Below are positions 59,797 through 64,000 of a stretch of 64,000 nt of DNA, piece after piece. A program made the translations under genes and the position numbers. Location of the stretch: NCBI GenBank assembly GCA_016702745.1, contig JADJDJ010000002.1, positions 372,001 to 436,000 of the forward strand, written 5' to 3'. Numbering within the stretch: the stretch's first letter is position 1; every line of letters begins with the position of its first letter. The notes under the pieces were generated by a model that did no database searches, was not told where the DNA came from, and saw only the letters and a list, made by a program, of their open reading frames with translations. Source of the stretch: Chitinophagaceae bacterium (lineage in GTDB: Bacteria > Bacteroidota > Bacteroidia > Chitinophagales > Chitinophagaceae).

Positions 59797-61686
59797 ATGA
59801 TCCAGGAAAAAGGCAGCATTTCCATCAATACTGAGAATATCTTCCCCATCATCAAGAAATTCCTATACAGCGACCATGAGATCTTTCTCCGGGAACTGGT
59901 CAGCAACGCTGTTGATGCCACCCAAAAACTGAAAAGACTGAGCAGCCTGGGCCATTATAACCAGGAATTGGGTAACCTGAATATTAAAGTGGCGATAGAC
60001 AAGGAAGCCAAAACCCTTACGATCAGCGATAGCGGCATCGGCATGACTGCTGAAGAAATCAAAAAATATATTAACCAGGTGGCCTTCTCCGGGGCGACCG
60101 AGTTCATGGAAAAATTCAAGGAAGCCAATGATGCAAATGAAATCATTGGCCGGTTCGGTCTGGGATTTTATTCCGCCTTTATGGTTTCCGAAAAAGTGGA
60201 AATCCAGACCCTGAGTTACCAGGAGGGTGCCAGCCCGGCCCGCTGGACCTGCGACGGAAGCACTGAATTTGAGATCACTGACGGTAATAAAACCGAAAGA
60301 GGAACCGATGTGATTTTATACCTGAATGAAGAATCCACCGAGTTTCTGGAAGAAAACCGGATTCAATCTATTTTGGATAAATATGCCAAATTCCTGCCTG
60401 TTCCGGTTCAGTTCGGTACCAAAACCGAATCAGTGGAAGATGGAACCGATGAGGAAGGAAAGACAAAATATAAAAGCATTGAGGTTGATAATATCATCAA
60501 TAATACCAACCCGATCTGGACCAAGGCACCGGGGGAACTTAAAGATGAAGACTACCTCAGTTTTTACCAGGAATTGTATCCCTATAGTGATGAACCCTTA
60601 TTCTGGATCCATCTCAATGTGGACTACCCCTTTAACCTTACCGGTGTTTTGTATTTCCCCAAACTGAAAAATGATTTTGAAGTTCAGAAAAACAAAATCA
60701 AACTTTTCAGTCGCCAGGTTTTTATTACTGATGAAGTAAAAGACATTGTTCCCGAATTCCTGTTGTTATTGCATGGGGTAATCGACTCCCCCGATATCCC
60801 GCTGAACGTGAGCCGCTCCTTCCTGCAAAGCGATGCCAATGTTAAAAAGATCAATAGCTATATCAGCCGCAAAGTGGCAGAAAAACTGGCAGAACTTTTT
60901 AAAAAGGACCGCAAAGCCTATGAAGAAAAATGGAACGATATCGGCATCTTCGTAAAATACGGAACCATCAGTGATGAAAAATTCAGTGAAAAAGCAAAAG
61001 ATTTTTTATTGCTGACCAATACCACCAAAGAACATTATACGATGGAAGAGTATAATGCGAAAGTAAAAGATTTTCAAACCGACAAAAACGGGCAGCTGAT
61101 TTATCTCTACACAGCAGATGAAGAAAGACAACACAGCTATGTGGCTGCAGCACAGAAAAAGAATTATGATGTACTGCTGATGAACTCCCCGATCGATACC
61201 CATTTCATCCAGCACCTGGAAACAAAACTGGAAAAGACTTCACTGAAAAGAGTGGACGCTGATGTGGTTGAAAAGTTAATAGAAAAAGAAGACGCAGAAA
61301 AACACAATCTCACGGATGAAGAAACGGGTACAATCAAATCCATCTTTGATCAGGCATTAAACAATATGCACATGAAAGTGGAGGTGGAAAGTCTGCCAGC
61401 GGATGCCCAACCCGTAACTGTTACGATGGAAGAATGGATGCGGAGGATGAAGGACATGAGTAAACTGGGAGGAGGAATGAGTTTCTATGGCAGTATGCCG
61501 GATAGTTACAAAGTATCCGTCAACGCAAACCATAAAGTAGTAGCTAAACTCCTGACCGCTGAGGAACCTGTGAAGCAGGTGATTGCCAAACAGCTGATTG
61601 ATCTGGCCTTATTATCCCAGGGATTATTGAAAGGTGCCGATCTTACTGCCTTTGTGGAAAGAAGTGTTCAGGGAATAAGCGAATAA
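59797..61686 (+). CDS. htpG: Molecular chaperone HtpG (Hsp90)
   Basis: HtpG is the ATP-dependent bacterial Hsp90. The 629-residue length matches. The ATPase motifs are clear: REL VSNAVDATQKL (residues 29-41), DSGIGMT (near 75), GRFGLGFYSAFMV (near 117), then the middle-domain FLPVPVQFG and SRSFLQSDAN. The C-terminal dimerisation domain is shorter than in eukaryotic Hsp90 and lacks MEEVD, as expected for bacteria. It is a single gene with a possible stress-type promoter upstream. Confidence 0.97.
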   Translation: MIQEKGSISINTENIFPIIKKFLYSDHEIFLRELVSNAVDATQKLKRLSSLGHYNQELGNLNIKVAIDKEAKTLTISDSGIGMTAEEIKKYINQVAFSGATEFMEKFKEANDANEIIGRFGLGFYSAFMVSEKVEIQTLSYQEGASPARWTCDGSTEFEITDGNKTERGTDVILYLNEESTEFLEENRIQSILDKYAKFLPVPVQFGTKTESVEDGTDEEGKTKYKSIEVDNIINNTNPIWTKAPGELKDEDYLSFYQELYPYSDEPLFWIHLNVDYPFNLTGVLYFPKLKNDFEVQKNKIKLFSRQVFITDEVKDIVPEFLLLLHGVIDSPDIPLNVSRSFLQSDANVKKINSYISRKVAEKLAELFKKDRKAYEEKWNDIGIFVKYGTISDEKFSEKAKDFLLLTNTTKEHYTMEEYNAKVKDFQTDKNGQLIYLYTADEERQHSYVAAAQKKNYDVLLMNSPIDTHFIQHLETKLEKTSLKRVDADVVEKLIEKEDAEKHNLTDEETGTIKSIFDQALNNMHMKVEVESLPADAQPVTVTMEEWMRRMKDMSKLGGGMSFYGSMPDSYKVSVNANHKVVAKLLTAEEPVKQVIAKQLIDLALLSQGLLKGADLTAFVERSVQGISE

Positions 61687-61859
61687 GTCTTCGGAATAAA
61701 GGGAGAAAAGGTTGCCACTGCTGTAATGTTAGGTTTATATGAAGCTTTCATTATCAATCTGCAATCTTTCAACAGCTGTGGATATTAATCGCATTTTCCT
61801 GATTGATTATATTAAATATATTCTTCATCTTGAGTGGAATAAAACCACACTCAATACTT

Positions 61860-64000
61860 ATGAGAAAATGTTTAAGGGCCATACTACCTGTATGGCTGAG
61901 CCTGATGGCAACCCAACTGCATGCCCAGGTAATTATTTCTTCCACCACAACGGCCTACACCCAAAACTTTAACACCCTTCGGGCAACAGCAGGAACTTCC
62001 ACTACATTGCCTACAGGTTGGCGTTTACTCGAAACAGGCAGCGGTGCGAATACTTCCTATGCCAGCGATGCAGGTGCCACCGCCACCGGAAACACCTATA
62101 GTTATGGAACAGGTACCAATACCGAACGGGCTTTTGGCGCATTACGTTCAGGCTCGGTGATACCGGTAACCGGTGTTCAGGTAAGGAATAGTACAGGCCA
62201 GACAATCACTTCCATAACGGTGACCTATACCGGAGAACAATGGCGCTGCGGTGCCACCGGACGTACCGATCAGCTGGATTTCCAGTACAGCACCAATGCT
62301 ACTTCTTTATCAACCGGTACCTGGACTGATAATAACAGTCTTGACTTTGTTTCCCCATCAACTACCAGCACTGGAGCCAAAGATGGTAATGCAGCGGCTA
62401 ACCGCACGGTAAAAACAGCCATCATCACAGGGCTGAATATTGCCAATAACGGATTGTTCTGGCTCCGCTGGAATGATGCAGATGCAACCGGCGCTGATGA
62501 TGGTCTGGCGATAGATGATTTTTCTCTGCAATTGAATGCATCAGATATTACCGCTCCAACTGCCACCGGCTTTAATCCGGTTAACGCGGCTACAGGGATC
62601 GCCCTCAGCGGGAACCTGGTGATCAGTTTCAGTGAAAATATTCAGAAGGGAACCGCCGGCAATATCACTATTAAAAGAACCAGTGATAACGCCATCATAC
62701 AAACAACAGCAGTAACGGCTGCATCAGTAACCGTGAGCAGCAATACCGCAACCATCCCTTTTAGCGGATTGGCCTACAGCACGGCTTATTATGTAAACAT
62801 TGATGCCGGCGCCTTCAGGGACCTCGCTGCTAATAATTATGCCGGAATAAGTAATTCAACTACCTGGGGCTTTATCACAGGCGCTGCTCCGGCAGCAACC
62901 ATCACGGTGAACCCTTCAGCCTTATCGTTTGGTTTTATTGCGGCAGGAAATTCTTCCGTTTCTCAAAGCTTTAGTTTTTCTGCAACAAATATTAACTCAT
63001 CTGTTACATTAAATGCACCGGCAGGATTCGAGCTATCAAAAAATAATACAACGTTTGCCTTTTCACAGGTATATACACAGGCGGAAGCACTGGCAGGGCA
63101 AACCGTATATGTCCGCTTTACGCCACTGGCTGCCAACACGAATTACAGCGGACAAATCAATTTCTCGGGCACTGGTTTAAATCTGAACAATGTCAGCCTT
63201 TCCGGCAACAGCAATACAGGTAGCGGAGCTTTTAATCATTATTTTGGTAACCTGCATGCACACAGTAGCTATTCAGATGGTAATGCAGATAATACAACCC
63301 GTATCCCGGCTGATGATTATGCCTATGCGAAAACAGCCCTCTGTATGGATTTCCTGGGTATCAGCGAACACAATCATGCTACTGCAGGAATGAGCATCAG
63401 CAACTGGCAACCCGGTCGTTCACAGGCAGCAGCAGCCACCACTTCCAGTTTTGTGGGTTTATATGGAATGGAGTGGGGTGTGATCAGCGGCGGCGGACAC
63501 GTTATTGTTTATGGAATGGATTCACTGGTTGGTTGGGAAACCGGTAACTATGACATCTTTGTACAGAAAAATGTGTACAAAGGAACCGGTGGTTTATTTG
63601 ATATCCTGAACCGGCATGGCAATAATGCACTGGCTTATCTGGCCCATCCCAATAGCACCGATTATAATGATTTGCTGAATGGAAGTTTTGATGCGGCCGC
63701 CGATAATGCAGTCGTGGGATCAGCCGTAGAGAGCGGACCCGCATTCTCTACCAATACCACTTATACCAATCCCGCCACTTCCATGTCCTACCTGAGCTAT
63801 TACCGCAACATGTTATCCAAAGGATATCATCTGGGACCCGTGATTGATCATGATAATCATAACATGACTTTCGGTCATACGGCTAAAACAAGATTGGTGG
63901 TGATGGCGCCTACGCTTACTGAAAATGAACTCCTGGGAGGTATGCGCAATATGCGTTTCTATGCTTCTCAGGATTGCGGTGCCCGGCTTACCTATACCAT
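61860..64000 (+). CDS. Secreted PHP-type metallohydrolase with beta-sandwich domains (cut by window end)
   Basis: The frame is open from ATG 61860 (MRKCLRAILPVWLSLMATQLHAQ, a signal peptide) to the window end, giving 713 residues without a stop. A lamin-tail-like or jelly-roll domain (to about residue 230) is followed by a Big_5-type Ig domain (TAPTATGFNPVNAATGIALSG) and a beta-sandwich with NAPAGFELSKNNTTFAFS. The latter matches the domain at 44400-44720 of the giant protein. A PHP/CehA-type metallo-phosphoesterase region then starts near residue 460 (NLHAHSSYSDGN, LGISEHNHA, LAHPNSTDYNDLL, VIDHDNHN). The metal-binding His and Asp residues of PHP domains are visible. A C-terminal T9SS domain is expected beyond the window. 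Confidence 0.82.
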   Translation, partial: MRKCLRAILPVWLSLMATQLHAQVIISSTTTAYTQNFNTLRATAGTSTTLPTGWRLLETGSGANTSYASDAGATATGNTYSYGTGTNTERAFGALRSGSVIPVTGVQVRNSTGQTITSITVTYTGEQWRCGATGRTDQLDFQYSTNATSLSTGTWTDNNSLDFVSPSTTSTGAKDGNAAANRTVKTAIITGLNIANNGLFWLRWNDADATGADDGLAIDDFSLQLNASDITAPTATGFNPVNAATGIALSGNLVISFSENIQKGTAGNITIKRTSDNAIIQTTAVTAASVTVSSNTATIPFSGLAYSTAYYVNIDAGAFRDLAANNYAGISNSTTWGFITGAAPAATITVNPSALSFGFIAAGNSSVSQSFSFSATNINSSVTLNAPAGFELSKNNTTFAFSQVYTQAEALAGQTVYVRFTPLAANTNYSGQINFSGTGLNLNNVSLSGNSNTGSGAFNHYFGNLHAHSSYSDGNADNTTRIPADDYAYAKTALCMDFLGISEHNHATAGMSISNWQPGRSQAAAATTSSFVGLYGMEWGVISGGGHVIVYGMDSLVGWETGNYDIFVQKNVYKGTGGLFDILNRHGNNALAYLAHPNSTDYNDLLNGSFDAAADNAVVGSAVESGPAFSTNTTYTNPATSMSYLSYYRNMLSKGYHLGPVIDHDNHNMTFGHTAKTRLVVMAPTLTENELLGGMRNMRFYASQDCGARLTYT

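Noticed and set aside
1..64000. CRISPR array, tRNA, rRNA or insertion sequence
   Set aside because: I found no regularly spaced repeats, no cloverleaf-like sequence in the short gaps, and no transposase-like protein. A profile search (tRNAscan, Infernal) was not possible here.

Overview
This 64 kb window is a gene-dense stretch of a Bacteroidota chromosome, most likely from the family Chitinophagaceae. Several signals point there: giant secreted proteins ending in type IX secretion (T9SS) sorting domains, a PorP/SprF partner protein, an outer-membrane beta-barrel of the CarboxypepD_reg/TonB-receptor type, a two-component-regulator-propeller histidine kinase, promoters of the TTG-N19-TAnnTTTG type, and very little Shine-Dalgarno sequence before start codons. 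I see no rRNA, tRNA, CRISPR, insertion sequence or integrase. The family-level placement is inference.

Layout. 1-5.2 kb: a lipoprotein fragment, a DUF2306 membrane protein, dnaN, an unknown 440 aa protein joined to an HtrA-like protease with a zinc ribbon, and recX. 5.2-16.3 kb: a propeller histidine kinase, its NarL-type response regulator, and two large surface proteins (IgGFc-binding/PKD type and YCF48/SprB type), followed by porP/sprF. 16.3-33.3 kb: mostly housekeeping genes: omega-amidase, S41 protease, thiL, inositol monophosphatase, a GT2 fusion, a GH3-like adenylase, a LysE exporter, mtgA, a NadR-like kinase, GT9, GT39, an ECF sigma factor with a small membrane partner, pnuC, two M23 peptidases, a cupin and an SRPBCC protein. 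33.3-37.9 kb: three different Fe(II)/2-oxoglutarate-type oxygenases, an HEAGH-motif protein and a NodU/CmcH-type carbamoyltransferase. 37.9-42.1 kb: a Tat-signal phosphoesterase remnant, then a same-strand cluster of two tail-collar proteins, an orphan substrate-binding-fold protein without a signal peptide, and a formyltransferase. 42.3-50.7 kb: one giant HYR-repeat T9SS protein. 50.8-64 kb: MazG-like, two DinB-like proteins, an alcohol dehydrogenase, a DUF2953-GerW (ytfI-ytfJ-like) pair, a WYL regulator, a phosphodiesterase, an outer-membrane barrel, htpG, and the start of a secreted PHP-type hydrolase.

How the genes work together. suhB-like, thiL and S41 form one tight minus-strand unit. 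LysE and mtgA overlap. The carbamoyltransferase and the Asp/Asn hydroxylase-like gene overlap by ATGA and are probably translationally coupled. The YCF48/SprB protein sits directly before porP/sprF, the usual arrangement for a T9SS-exported adhesin and its outer-membrane partner. PnuC and the NadR-like kinase are a known NAD-salvage partnership.

A notable quality point: three otherwise intact genes are split by single-base changes in homopolymers (T4 and T5 in the 12.2-15.3 kb gene, T6 in the giant gene, A6 runs in the DUF2953 gene). This looks more like sequencing error than gene decay. The least explained parts are the tail-collar/binding-protein/formyltransferase cluster, the oxygenase/carbamoyltransferase cluster, and the unknown-protein/HtrA pair.
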